A stretch of 64,000 nucleotides of DNA, taken from contig JAAYDJ010000028.1 in assembly GCA_012729335.1 (NCBI GenBank), positions 62,001-126,000 of the forward strand, written 5' to 3'. Shown in pieces: positions 8,322 to 17,592 of this stretch. The DNA is from Bacteroidales bacterium. GTDB taxonomy: Bacteria > Bacteroidota > Bacteroidia > Bacteroidales > Prolixibacteraceae. Position numbers and translations under genes: made by a program. How positions within the stretch are numbered: position 1 is the first letter of the stretch; each line of letters opens with the position of its first letter. Below the pieces are notes generated by a model. The model had not been told where the DNA came from. It saw nothing but the letters and a program-made list of their open reading frames with translations, and ran no database searches.

Positions 8322-10790
8322 ATGAAAAAATATCTCCTGACAGGGCTTTTCATCGGGTGGGGGTTGGCCCTGTCCGGGCAGCCCATCAGTCCACCATCGC
8401 TTGTCACGGGCTATGAATTTTGGTTCAACAACCTCACGGAGGGTAAGGTGACACAAGCCGTGACCCCATCGGCGGTGTTTGAGCTTAACGTGCAGGCCGA
8501 TGCCACCCATCTGCCCGATGGGCTGAATATTCTGACGCTCCGCTTCAGTGACGACCAGGGCAACTGGTCGTCGCCCCTCAGCCGCTTCTTCGTGAAGATG
8601 CCGGAGCAGCAGGCCTCCCCGGAACCCAAAAACATCGTGGAACAGGAATACTGGTTCAATAACCAGCCTCCCACCCGCGAAGCGGTCACCCCGGCTACCC
8701 TCCATGTCACGGACCAGGAGCTCAGCGCCTCAGACCTCCCCGACGGCCTCAACACCTTCACCATGCGCTTCCGCGATGACCACGGCAACTGGTCGTCACC
8801 CCTCACCCGCTTCTTCGTGAAGATGCCGGAGCAGCAGGCCTCCCCGGAACCCAAACACATCGTGGCCTGGGAATATACCCTGAACAACGCACCTGCCGTC
8901 ACCTTTCCCGTGCAGCCCACCACACTTTTCGTCCTCGACGAACAACTGGAGGCCGCCAGCCTTCCCGACGGCATGAATATCGTTGTCATCAGGTTTCGTG
9001 ACGACCACGGCAACTGGTCTTCGCCCCTCACCCGTTTCTTTGTGAAAATGGCCCCCACCGCCGCCGGGGAAAACCTCATCAAGGCCTATGAATACAGGAT
9101 CGAAGATGCAGGGGGACAAATCACGGGCGACAATGGCTCGGGAGCCTTTACCCGGGTGACCCTGGCAGGGCCCGTTTCTCCTGCCATGATCCAGTTTGAC
9201 GCCACCTTCGATGAGGTGCCCAAAGGCGACTATACCATCCACTTCAGGGCCCTTGACACCCACGATGTCTGGAGCAGCCTCCTCTCGCGGAGCATCATCA
9301 AGGAAGCCCTCCCCAAAGCCCGGTTTTCCCTGGCCGCCGGCCCCCTTTGCGCCGACAGTACACTGTTCTTCCTCAACGAAAGTATAGATGCCGACCTATG
9401 CAGCTGGGACTTCGGCGACGGGGGAACCTCCACAGAATGCACTCCCGTGCATCACTTTGAAGAGGCCGGAACTTACATGGTCTCCCTCACGGTCACCGAC
9501 ACCCTGTCACAACGCCAGGGTACATCCACCCTGACCATCACCGTCGACCGGTGCGTTGAAGACCAGATCCTCGAACTGACTGCCGGATGGAACCTGATCA
9601 GCCTTTATGTGACCCCGCCCCGGACTTCCATCGACGAACTCTTCCTGCCCCTGGTTGGCAACAACACCCTGCGCAAGGTGATGGATGAAGAAGGTTTCAC
9701 ATACGAATATTTAGGAGACCTGGGGGGATGGCAGAACCATATTGGTCACTGGCAGAATAGCGAAGGCTATAAAGTCAACGTGAATGCCGCCACCCAAATG
9801 ACCGTAACAGGGCCCCTTGTGCCTCTGCCCCTTACCGTTCCCCTGGCCACCGGATGGAACATCATCTCCTTTCCGGTCACCTCGCCCGGCGATGCAGAAG
9901 AGATGATCAGGCCCCTGCGCGATGCCGGGGTTCTGGTCAAAGTCATGGATGAAGCCGGAAATTCCATTGAGGATCTGGGATTGTTGGGAGGTTGGATCAA
10001 CCACATCGGGGACTTTCTTCCGGGCAGGGGTTACAAGGTAAGGGTCTCCGCCGGAACCTCCCTGACGCTGCAGGAGGGGAACCTTAAGTCAGCTATGCCG
10101 GTTTACCGCCCTCTCCCCTCCGACCATTTCAGACCGCTCTTCAGGGGGCATGGCACCAACCATTTCAACCTGCACCTTGTCGGGCCAGAAGCTTCGGGTT
10201 TGATGGAGGGAGATCAGCTGGGACTCTTCGACGGTCCCCTGTGTGTGGGATCCGCCACCATCGGCCCCCTCACCCCAGGCCTTCGGATCCTCACCCTGAC
10301 CGCTTCGGCACATGACGGTCTCCAGGGAGAACGCAACGGCTTCATATCCGGGAATCCCCTGTCGCTAAGGCTCTTCCGCCAAGGAAGGGAACTTCCCCTG
10401 GACATTGAACCCCTGACCCCGGCCGGACAGCCTGCACCGGTCATTACCTTCACGGCCCATGGCAGCGCCCTGGCACGCGTGAACCTGGGTAACACCACCG
10501 GAATCCACGCTCTCTCCACGGAATTGCTGGCCGGCTGCTACCCCAACCCGTTCAGTGAAACCATTCACATCGACATCAGACTCTCCGGAAAAGAGCAGCT
10601 GAAAGTGGATGTGATTGACCAGCTGGGACGCCAGGTCAAAACCCTCCATGACGGAGGGGCCGCCGGAAAAATTACCCTGGTTTGGAATGCCCGCGATTCC
10701 AGGGGAAAAGCCCTTTCGCCCGGAGTCTACCTATGCCGCATAATGACCGGCCATCAGATCACCACTCTGAAGATGATCCTGAACCGCTGA
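8322..10790 (+). CDS. T9SS-targeted surface protein with four repeated modules, PKD domain and sorting domain
   Basis: I chose the ATG that directly precedes a signal peptide (MKKYLLTGLFIGWGLALSGQ); an in-frame ATG ten codons earlier would overlap the previous gene and spoil it. Of 822 residues, about 28-330 are four modules of about 75 residues each with the pattern YWFNN ... LPDGLN ... RFRDDHGNWSSPLTRFFVK. A PKD domain follows (WDFGDGGTSTECTPVHHFE, about 340-410). Next come two copies of a module opening LTAGWNLISLYV or LATGWNIISFPV (about 415-586). The end (about 735-822, CYPNPFSETIHIDI ... GVYLCRIMTGHQITTLKMIL) is a type A C-terminal sorting domain, so the protein is exported by T9SS and anchored or released at the cell surface. 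It probably acts in adhesion or substrate binding. Confidence 0.85.
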   Translation: MKKYLLTGLFIGWGLALSGQPISPPSLVTGYEFWFNNLTEGKVTQAVTPSAVFELNVQADATHLPDGLNILTLRFSDDQGNWSSPLSRFFVKMPEQQASPEPKNIVEQEYWFNNQPPTREAVTPATLHVTDQELSASDLPDGLNTFTMRFRDDHGNWSSPLTRFFVKMPEQQASPEPKHIVAWEYTLNNAPAVTFPVQPTTLFVLDEQLEAASLPDGMNIVVIRFRDDHGNWSSPLTRFFVKMAPTAAGENLIKAYEYRIEDAGGQITGDNGSGAFTRVTLAGPVSPAMIQFDATFDEVPKGDYTIHFRALDTHDVWSSLLSRSIIKEALPKARFSLAAGPLCADSTLFFLNESIDADLCSWDFGDGGTSTECTPVHHFEEAGTYMVSLTVTDTLSQRQGTSTLTITVDRCVEDQILELTAGWNLISLYVTPPRTSIDELFLPLVGNNTLRKVMDEEGFTYEYLGDLGGWQNHIGHWQNSEGYKVNVNAATQMTVTGPLVPLPLTVPLATGWNIISFPVTSPGDAEEMIRPLRDAGVLVKVMDEAGNSIEDLGLLGGWINHIGDFLPGRGYKVRVSAGTSLTLQEGNLKSAMPVYRPLPSDHFRPLFRGHGTNHFNLHLVGPEASGLMEGDQLGLFDGPLCVGSATIGPLTPGLRILTLTASAHDGLQGERNGFISGNPLSLRLFRQGRELPLDIEPLTPAGQPAPVITFTAHGSALARVNLGNTTGIHALSTELLAGCYPNPFSETIHIDIRLSGKEQLKVDVIDQLGRQVKTLHDGGAAGKITLVWNARDSRGKALSPGVYLCRIMTGHQITTLKMILNR
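8601..9050 (+). repeat. In-frame 225-bp duplicated modules
   Basis: The junction beginning CCGGAGCAGCAGGCCTCCCC recurs exactly 225 bp later (8601 and 8826), with the surrounding module near-identical at the RFRDDHGNWSSPLTRFF stretch. This is a recent in-frame duplication of a 75-residue module inside the T9SS protein. Confidence 0.7.
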
Positions 10791-10803
10791 CCAGAATGCC
10801 AGG

Positions 10804-12798
10804 CTATTTCTCCGGCTCCGGAGTGTAGGTTTCGATAAAATTGGTGGAAAGGACCCGGAATTCCGTACGACGGTTGACGGCCCGGGCGGCTTCTTTCTGT
10901 TCCTCAGAGGAAAGGGCTTCGATGAATTTCTCGGTAAGCTCATCACCCCGTTTCAGCCATTCATAGCGGGAAGCAATCTCGCGGGTGACCTTCTTGGGCC
11001 AGGTCTCCCCATACCCTTTTGCCACCAATCGCTGTGGATTCACACCTTTTTCTATCAGGTAATTCACCACACTCTGCGCCCGCTTCTGGCTTAACTCGAA
11101 ATTGAACTGGTCTCCGCCGATATGGTCGGTATGGGCCATCAGCTCAATGGTGATGGTGGGGTTGAGCTCCAGCAGCCGCACCAGGGAGTCGAGGGCCACC
11201 ATCGACTCGGGCAACAGGTCGAAACTCCCGAAGGCATAGTTGATATTGTCGAGTTTGATGGGCGCATCGGTGGGCGTCAGGTAGAATTCAAACCGGAAAT
11301 CCTTGCTGTCTTCGAGCCCTTCGGTGGTGATCCTGGCCTTGTCGTTGAGAAAACCATCCTTAAAAGCGGCAAAGACATACTCGGTGCCCTTGTTCAGCTT
11401 GACCTGGAACTTCCCCCCCTGGGTGCGCACCCGCAGGTTGGTCCCGTCGGTGCCGATGACCCGCAGGGTCGCCCCGTCGACAGGTGCCCCCGTTTCCTTA
11501 TTGAAAACCTCTCCCGCAGCCTGGAAAATGACCGGAGGGACGACAAATGAGTAAAGATCATCACTGCGCGATCCCTTCCGGTTCGAGGAAAATAGCCCCT
11601 GGTCCTTGCCCGCAATGTAAGCAATCCCGAAATCATCGCCCGGCGAATTGATGGGATACCCCATGTGATGAACGCTCCAGTTGCCATCCTCATCCTTCAC
11701 AGCCCTGAAGATATCAAGCCCTCCCAAACCCTTGTGGTAGTCCGATGAGAAATAAAGCTCTCCGTTGTCGCGCACAAAGGGAAACACCTCATTTCCGGGG
11801 GTGTTGATCGCACTTCCCAGGTTTTTGGGATCCCTGAACTGGCCACCGCTCTTCTCAGCCATCCAGAGGTCTTTACCTCCCTGCCCGCCGCTGTTGTCGG
11901 AAACAAAATAAAGTACGCTCCCGTCGGGGGAGAGGGCAGGATGGGCCACCAGAATGGAGTCGGACCATAAATCAAGCCGGACGGGTTCGGCCCAGCTGCC
12001 CCTGACTTGTGAAGTGCTGAAAATCTGGGCCGCACTGTTACGGGTTTTGTCATAACTGCAACGGGTGAAGAGAATCTCCCCGCTCTTGCTTCCCAGGGTG
12101 GCGGCTCCCTCCTCCGAAGAGGTGTTGACAATGGCGTTCTGGTCGGCCAACTGCGGAATCTCCCACTTCTCACGCTGCACATTATATTCCGACTTGAAGA
12201 GATCGGCATAGGTCTGCCCTGTGATCATGCTCTTCCGCTTGCCGGTACCCGCCTTGCGCGTCGAGGTGAAGAGAATCTGGTTGTCGCTGCCGGCCAGGTA
12301 TACAGGGGCATAGTCGCTCTCACGTGAATTGAGCTCCTTGACAGGATTGACGATGTGCCGGGTGGGATGGGCGATCCAGTTCTGGGTGAGCTGTATCGAT
12401 TCGATCCCGTTGAGGGCCCGTTCATCGCCGGGAACCTCCTCAAGAAAAGCCCGGTAATTCTCGAGCGCTTCCTCATACTTCTGTGTGGCCCGGAGCATCT
12501 CGGCATTCCAGAGCAATGCCTTCGGATCGGGATGGTTGCGCCTGACCGCATTCCGGTAATACAATGCCGCCATCTCATAATCCCCGATCTGCCGGTAACA
12601 CTCCCCGATCGCATAGGCATATTCCATCCGCTTCTCGCGGCTTTTCTCCTTTTTGTTGGCCTTGCGGTATTTCTGGATGGCCTTGTGGTACTCCCCGATC
12701 TCCTTCGACGTGTAGGCAACCCTGCCCAGATTGCCCCCCGCACACGACATAAGCAGAAATCCGGCCATCACTGCCACAGCCCACTTAATCACTCTCAT
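10804..12798 (-). CDS. PorE-like lipoprotein: TPR, beta-propeller, CRD and OmpA domains
   Basis: The protein has 664 residues, with a lipoprotein signal peptide and Cys19 in the lipobox LMSC. Domain order: TPR-like helices (about 27-135), a PD40-type beta-propeller (about 150-420, with NILFTSTR-like and SPDGSVLYFVSDNSGG blades), a carboxypeptidase-regulatory-like domain (about 424-508), and an OmpA C-terminal peptidoglycan-binding domain (about 520-655, with LMAHTDHIGGDQFN and LSQKRAQSVVNYL). This order matches PorE of the type IX secretion system in Porphyromonas, which links the secretion machinery to peptidoglycan. Related proteins of the same order exist outside T9SS, so PorE identity is likely, not proven. 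The gene is convergent with the T9SS substrate gene, with 13 bp between stops. Confidence 0.8.
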   Translation of the reverse strand: MRVIKWAVAVMAGFLLMSCAGGNLGRVAYTSKEIGEYHKAIQKYRKANKKEKSREKRMEYAYAIGECYRQIGDYEMAALYYRNAVRRNHPDPKALLWNAEMLRATQKYEEALENYRAFLEEVPGDERALNGIESIQLTQNWIAHPTRHIVNPVKELNSRESDYAPVYLAGSDNQILFTSTRKAGTGKRKSMITGQTYADLFKSEYNVQREKWEIPQLADQNAIVNTSSEEGAATLGSKSGEILFTRCSYDKTRNSAAQIFSTSQVRGSWAEPVRLDLWSDSILVAHPALSPDGSVLYFVSDNSGGQGGKDLWMAEKSGGQFRDPKNLGSAINTPGNEVFPFVRDNGELYFSSDYHKGLGGLDIFRAVKDEDGNWSVHHMGYPINSPGDDFGIAYIAGKDQGLFSSNRKGSRSDDLYSFVVPPVIFQAAGEVFNKETGAPVDGATLRVIGTDGTNLRVRTQGGKFQVKLNKGTEYVFAAFKDGFLNDKARITTEGLEDSKDFRFEFYLTPTDAPIKLDNINYAFGSFDLLPESMVALDSLVRLLELNPTITIELMAHTDHIGGDQFNFELSQKRAQSVVNYLIEKGVNPQRLVAKGYGETWPKKVTREIASRYEWLKRGDELTEKFIEALSSEEQKEAARAVNRRTEFRVLSTNFIETYTPEPEK

Positions 12799-12935
12799 AC
12801 GAATCTCCCGAAAATAAGGGTGGTAAATGTAAGTTTTATTTGCCGATTTCTAAAGATAACGGATTCCTTCCCCTGTTAGTATAATTAATGGCGAATCCTG
12901 GGAGATCAGGAGGCACCGCCTCCCGCCCCGTCAGC

Positions 12936-12967
12936 GCAAAAAGGCCGCCCACAATGTGAGACGGCCT
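12936..12967 (-). terminator. Intrinsic terminator of glnN
   Basis: The stem AGGCCG/CGGCCT (12942-12947 with 12962-12967) with a 14-nt loop is followed on the minus strand by five T residues. It lies about 30 bp after the glnN stop codon. Confidence 0.7.
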
Positions 12968-12998
12968 CAATCACTGAACTTAAAACCAACTATTGCAG

Positions 12999-15188
12999 CT
13001 AACGAACAAACAACAATTCACGGTACTTGGGCAGAGGCCACATTTCATTGTCTACGACCAGCTCCAGCTTGTCGATATGGTACCTGATCTTCTCCATGAA
13101 AGGCAGGACGGTCTGGTCGTATGCCCTGGCCTTTTCCACGGCATCCTCGATCACGTTGGCTTTCTTCCGGGCTTCGGTCATCTCGTACACCAACGCCTTG
13201 ATGGTCGAGTTGTGGGTGCTGATCTCCCTGATCAGCTGTTTTCTGCCTGCGGAAAGCTCTTCGTACTCCTGGGGTGAAAAGACTTCCTTGAGGTACTTGA
13301 CATTTTTCAGCAGCAGGGTCATGTATTTCACCGACACCGGCACGATATGGTTTATGGCCAGGTCGCCCAGTACGCGGGATTCGATCTGCACCTTCTTGGT
13401 GAATTTCTCGTATTCCACTTCCACGCGGCCATGGAGTTCCCTCTCTGAAAGGATTTCCAGTTCCGAAAGCATTTTGGCATACTCAGGGCGCATGAAGGCC
13501 GCCAGGGCTTCCGGGACGTTGTTGACGTTGGTCAATCCCCTGCGGGCGGCTTCTTCCACCCACTCCTGGCTGTATCCGTTGCCGTTGAAACGGATGGGCT
13601 TCGACTCAATGATCAGCCGCTTGAGCACCTGGAAGATCGCTTCATCCTTGCGCACCCCTTTTTCGATCAGGACGTCAACTTCCTGACGGAAAAGAGTGAG
13701 CTGACTGGCCACCACGGCGTTCAGAATAATCAGGGCCGAAGCGCAGTTGGCCGAAGATCCCACCGCCCGGTATTCAAACCGGTTCCCCGTGAAGGCAAAG
13801 GGAGAGGTGCGGTTCCGGTCGGTGGTGTCGAGTATGATCTCCGGAATTCTGCCGATATTAAGTTTCAGTTCCGTCTTCTCATCGGGAGTCATTTTGCGGT
13901 CTACCACTGCGGTTTCCATCAGATCGAGCATCTGGGTGATTTCGGTGCCCAGGAAGACCGAAATGATCGACGGAGGCGCCTCATTGGCTCCCAGACGGTG
14001 CTGGTTCGAGGCGTTGTAAATGGAGGCCCGCAACAAATCCTGATAGTCGTGTACCGCCTTGATCGTGTTGATGATAAAGGTCAGAAACTGCAGGTTGGCG
14101 CGGGGATTTTTACCCGGGGAATAGAGGTTGACCCCCGTGTCGGTCTGCAACGACCAGTTGTTGTGTTTTCCCGACCCGTTGATCCCGGCAAAGGGTTTTT
14201 CATGAAACAATACCCTGAACTTATGGCGGCGGGCGATTTTCTGCATGAGATCCATGATCACCTGGTTGTGGTCGTTGGCCAGGTTCATCTCCTCGTAGAT
14301 AGGGGCGAGCTCAAACTGGTTGGGGGCGACTTCATTGTGGCGGGTCTTCACGGGGACCCCCAGTTTGTAAGCCTCCTGCTCCAGGTCAATCATAAAGCGG
14401 TTGACCCGCGTGGGTATCGAACTGAAATAGTGGTCCTCGAGCTGCTGGTCCTTGGATGAGGAGTGGCCCATCAGGGTGCGGCCGGTGAGCACCAGATCGG
14501 GGCGCGCCATGAAAAGCGCCTCATCCACCAGAAAATACTCCTGTTCCCACCCCAGGTTGGCCTGGACACTCTTCACCTCCTTGTCAAAATAGCGGGCCAC
14601 CGCTGTGGCGGCCTGATCGATGGCCCTGATGGAACGCAACAGGGGCGTCTTGTAGTCGAGGGCTTCCCCCGTATAACTGATGAATATGGTGGGAATGCTC
14701 AGGGTCGTCTCACTGATAAACGCAGGCGAAGAGGGATCCCAGGCCGTATACCCCCGGGCCTCAAAGGTAGCCCTGATGCCGCCGCTCGGAAAGGAGGAGG
14801 CATCGGGTTCCTGCTGCGCCAGCATCTTGCCGCTGAAAGCCTCGATCACCCCGCCATTCCCGTTGTATTCAATAAAGGCATCGTGCTTCTCGGCCGTACC
14901 ATCGGTCAGGGGATGAAACCAATGGGTGTAATGGGTCGCCCCGTTCTCGAGCGCCCACGCCTTCATCCCCTGGGCCACCTGGTCAGCCATCTTCCGGTCA
15001 ACAGACGTGCCCCCCTCTATGGCCGACACCACCGCCTGGTAAGCCTCCCTGCTCAGATACTTCTGCATCTTCGGCTGATCAAAGACCAGCGTCTTGTAAT
15101 ATTCCGATGTCAGCTTCTCCCCGTTGACCAGCGGCCGGGGCTCCCTGTTCATCACCTCCTCCAGTGCCTTGAATCTCATCTTTGCCAT
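12999..15188 (-). CDS. glnN: Glutamine synthetase, type III
   Basis: The enzyme makes glutamine from glutamate, ammonia and ATP in the cytoplasm. From the ATG reading MAKMRFKALEEVMNRE the protein is 729 residues, the length known for the type III enzymes of Bacteroides; the in-frame extension further upstream is not needed. Type III features are visible: the long N-terminal region, the stretch NEVAPNQFELAPIYEEMNLA, and NGSGKHNNWSLQTDTGVNL in the active site. It is divergent from asnB-gltBD, so the two nitrogen units share one 399-bp control region. A terminator follows the gene. Ammonia-dependent control is likely by analogy with other type III enzymes, and repeated C-rich/T-rich motifs in the shared region are candidate regulator sites. 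Confidence 0.96.
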   Translation of the reverse strand: MAKMRFKALEEVMNREPRPLVNGEKLTSEYYKTLVFDQPKMQKYLSREAYQAVVSAIEGGTSVDRKMADQVAQGMKAWALENGATHYTHWFHPLTDGTAEKHDAFIEYNGNGGVIEAFSGKMLAQQEPDASSFPSGGIRATFEARGYTAWDPSSPAFISETTLSIPTIFISYTGEALDYKTPLLRSIRAIDQAATAVARYFDKEVKSVQANLGWEQEYFLVDEALFMARPDLVLTGRTLMGHSSSKDQQLEDHYFSSIPTRVNRFMIDLEQEAYKLGVPVKTRHNEVAPNQFELAPIYEEMNLANDHNQVIMDLMQKIARRHKFRVLFHEKPFAGINGSGKHNNWSLQTDTGVNLYSPGKNPRANLQFLTFIINTIKAVHDYQDLLRASIYNASNQHRLGANEAPPSIISVFLGTEITQMLDLMETAVVDRKMTPDEKTELKLNIGRIPEIILDTTDRNRTSPFAFTGNRFEYRAVGSSANCASALIILNAVVASQLTLFRQEVDVLIEKGVRKDEAIFQVLKRLIIESKPIRFNGNGYSQEWVEEAARRGLTNVNNVPEALAAFMRPEYAKMLSELEILSERELHGRVEVEYEKFTKKVQIESRVLGDLAINHIVPVSVKYMTLLLKNVKYLKEVFSPQEYEELSAGRKQLIREISTHNSTIKALVYEMTEARKKANVIEDAVEKARAYDQTVLPFMEKIRYHIDKLELVVDNEMWPLPKYRELLFVR

Positions 15189-15220
15189 GTTACGTTGAAT
15201 TTGATGGTTTTTGGTTATGA

Positions 15221-15228
15221 CAAAAATA
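15221..15228 (-). promoter_or_regulatory. -7 promoter element of glnN
   Basis: TATTTTTG on the minus strand matches TAnnTTTG exactly, 33 bp from the start codon. No clear TTG is found at the -33 position, as might be expected if an activator is needed. Confidence 0.4.
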
Positions 15229-15555
15229 CTTCTTTTCACATGTCATATCGATTTTGAGGGGGCATTTTTTATTTTTTGCTGATTAATTAATAACTGACCC
15301 CCCTTTTTTAAAGCGATAATTGAATTTTTTAATAAACTAGTGAGAAAAGACCCCCTTTCAGTACAAACTCAATTTTTTACTTTTGTTCTCCTGCCTCTGC
15401 CCCTAAACTCCTCATTGACAACAACTATGTACCGCATGCATCCTGCCGGTAATTGTAATATGTCAAAAATTTACTCTATTTCTGTCTTTTAGTTAATATT
15501 TAATTAATATTCGGGATTTTTGTTACTTTATGGATAATCTTAGCATCAAAGTGTC

Positions 15556-15563
15556 TAGTTTTG
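15556..15563 (+). promoter_or_regulatory. -7 promoter element of asnB-gltBD
   Basis: TAGTTTTG matches TAnnTTTG exactly, 24 bp before the asnB start codon. A TTG is present but too far upstream (33 nt), so this is only a weak call. Confidence 0.3.
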
Positions 15564-15587
15564 TATCAAAGCAACAATCCATATGTT

Positions 15588-17489
15588 ATGTGCGGAATAG
15601 TATGTGCATTTGAGACGGGCGTGCCGACCACTTCCCTGCGGCCGCAAATCCTCGCCATGTCGGGAAGAATCCGCCACCGGGGCCCCGACTGGTCGGGGAT
15701 CTACTGCGGAGAGAAAGCCGTGATGGCGCACGAGAGGCTTTCCATTGTCGACCCTGCCTCGGGGCGCCAGCCCCTCTTCAGTGACGACCGCCGGCTGGTG
15801 CTGGCCGTCAACGGGGAGATCTACAACCACCAGGCACTGCGACAGACCTTCGAAGGCCGCTACCCTTTCCGCACCCACTCCGACTGCGAAGTGATCCTTC
15901 CCCTCTACCGGGAAAAAGGGCCCGCTTTCCTCGATGAACTCAACGGGATCTTCGCCTTTGCCCTCTATGACGAGGAGAAGGACAACTACCTCATCGCCCG
16001 CGACCACATCGGCATCATACCTTTATATATGGGGCATGATCCCTCGGGAACCCTCTATGTGGCCTCCGAAGTGAAAGCCCTGACCGGCATTTGCAACACC
16101 CTGCAGGAGTTTCCTCCCGGTCATTATCTCGAAGGGAGAGGCGGGGAGCTCACCCGCTGGTACCAGCGCGACTGGTTTTCCTTTGAGGCTGTCGAAAAAT
16201 CAAGAGCTCCCGGCAATCTAGAAAACTCCCCCCTTTCATACGGAGATGACCAAAGACACCCCGGAGATCCTGCGCAAGCGGCCATACGCAACGGTGAGAA
16301 CAGCGAGGCTCCTGAAAACCTCTCAGGCCCCATCACCAGGGAATCCTCCGATATGCCTGAAGGACTCACAGCCGCACAAATCGGGGAGCTTCGCCAGGCC
16401 CTGGAGGCGGCGGTCCACCGGCAACTGATGTCTGACGTGCCTTATGGAGTGCTCCTTTCCGGAGGGCTCGATTCTTCGGTGATTTCGGCCATCGCCCAGA
16501 AGTTTTCGGCCATGCGCATTGAGAGTGGGGACAGCCAGCCTGCCTGGTGGCCGCGGCTCCACTCTTTTGCGATCGGGCTGGAGGGGTCGCCCGACCTGGC
16601 GGCGGCCCGCCTTGCCGCCACCCACATCGGTACCGTCCACCACGAAATCCATTATACCATAGAAGAAGGCCTCGACGCCATCCGCGATGTGATCTACCAT
16701 CTGGAGACCTACGACGTGACCACCGTCAGGGCCTCCACCCCCATGTACCTGCTGGCGCGGGTCATCCGCTCCATGGGCATCAAGATGGTCCTCAGCGGTG
16801 AAGGAGCCGACGAGATCTTCGGGGGTTATCTCTATTTCCACAAAGCCCCCGATGCCAGGGCTTTCCACGAAGAGACGGTCCGCAAGATCAGCCGTCTTCA
16901 CCTCTATGACTGCCTGCGTGCCAACAAGTCGCTGGCCGCCTGGGGGGTGGAAGGGCGGGTTCCTTTTCTCGACAAGGAGTTCCTCGATGTGGCCATGCGC
17001 CTTCGCCCCTCCTTTAAGATGGCCCGCGACGGCCGCATGGAAAAATGGATCCTCCGCAAGGCTTTCGGGGAGATGCTCCCCGAATCCATCGCCTGGCGCC
17101 AGAAAGAACAGTTTTCCGACGGGGTGGGTTACGGCTGGATCGACACCCTGAAGCAGACGGCAGCCACCCGGGTGACCGACACCATGATGGCCAATGCCCG
17201 CTACCGCTTCCCGGTGAATACCCCACAATCCAAGGAGGAATACCTCTACCGCTCCATTTTCAGCGACCATTTCCCCGGCGACCAGGCCGCCGCCTGCGTA
17301 CCGTCGGTCCCCTCCATCGCCTGCAGCACCGGGGAAGCCCTCGCCTGGGACCGCTCCTTCCGGGCCCACGCCGACCCCTCGGGAAGAGCCGTCTTCACAG
17401 TCCACAAGGATGGGCTCGAGGCAGGTGCCCCCACGAAAGATGTTTCACCTGCAACATCTGCCGCAGTTCCGGAACCGGCCGAAAGCTGA
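15588..17489 (+). CDS. asnB: Glutamine-hydrolysing asparagine synthetase B
   Basis: AsnB transfers the amide nitrogen of glutamine to aspartate with ATP. The ATG giving MCGIVCAF is chosen because Cys2 must be the N-terminal nucleophile after Met removal. Residues 1-200 are the Ntn-type glutaminase; SGGLDSS (about 291-297) is the pyrophosphate loop of the synthetase domain. At 633 residues it is about 80 longer than E. coli AsnB (554). The extra length is mostly a Pro/Gly/Ser/Asn-rich insert at about 203-262, placed between the motifs RWYQRDWF and ELRQALE that adjoin in E. coli, and a short C-terminal extension. The insert lies in the interdomain linker and may be harmless. It precedes gltB by 103 bp in what looks like one operon with gltBD. 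Confidence 0.95.
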   Translation: MCGIVCAFETGVPTTSLRPQILAMSGRIRHRGPDWSGIYCGEKAVMAHERLSIVDPASGRQPLFSDDRRLVLAVNGEIYNHQALRQTFEGRYPFRTHSDCEVILPLYREKGPAFLDELNGIFAFALYDEEKDNYLIARDHIGIIPLYMGHDPSGTLYVASEVKALTGICNTLQEFPPGHYLEGRGGELTRWYQRDWFSFEAVEKSRAPGNLENSPLSYGDDQRHPGDPAQAAIRNGENSEAPENLSGPITRESSDMPEGLTAAQIGELRQALEAAVHRQLMSDVPYGVLLSGGLDSSVISAIAQKFSAMRIESGDSQPAWWPRLHSFAIGLEGSPDLAAARLAATHIGTVHHEIHYTIEEGLDAIRDVIYHLETYDVTTVRASTPMYLLARVIRSMGIKMVLSGEGADEIFGGYLYFHKAPDARAFHEETVRKISRLHLYDCLRANKSLAAWGVEGRVPFLDKEFLDVAMRLRPSFKMARDGRMEKWILRKAFGEMLPESIAWRQKEQFSDGVGYGWIDTLKQTAATRVTDTMMANARYRFPVNTPQSKEEYLYRSIFSDHFPGDQAAACVPSVPSIACSTGEALAWDRSFRAHADPSGRAVFTVHKDGLEAGAPTKDVSPATSAAVPEPAES

Positions 17490-17592
17490 CCCTGCTCCCG
17501 ATCCAAATGCCCGATCAGGCAGGCTGAAACCATGAGAACCGGATACCACTCATGTAAGTAACTTAAATAAACAGCAACACAAAGCACTGAAT

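Larger units (their letters stand above)
15189..15587. other. Divergent control region between glnN and asnB
   Basis: This 399-bp AT-rich gap contains no gene. It carries one candidate -7 element for each direction and the direct repeat GACCCCC(C)TTT at 15296 and 15349, 53 bp apart, with a related inverted GAGGGGGC at 15256. AT-rich runs such as TTAATATTTAATTAATAT (near 15495) follow. It is the natural place for shared nitrogen control of both units. Confidence 0.6.

Noticed and set aside
16323-17405. A 360-codon minus-strand open frame opposite asnB
   Set aside because: It is the reverse of the well-conserved AsnB synthetase domain; its composition (many Gly, His, Asp) is that of a shadow frame.
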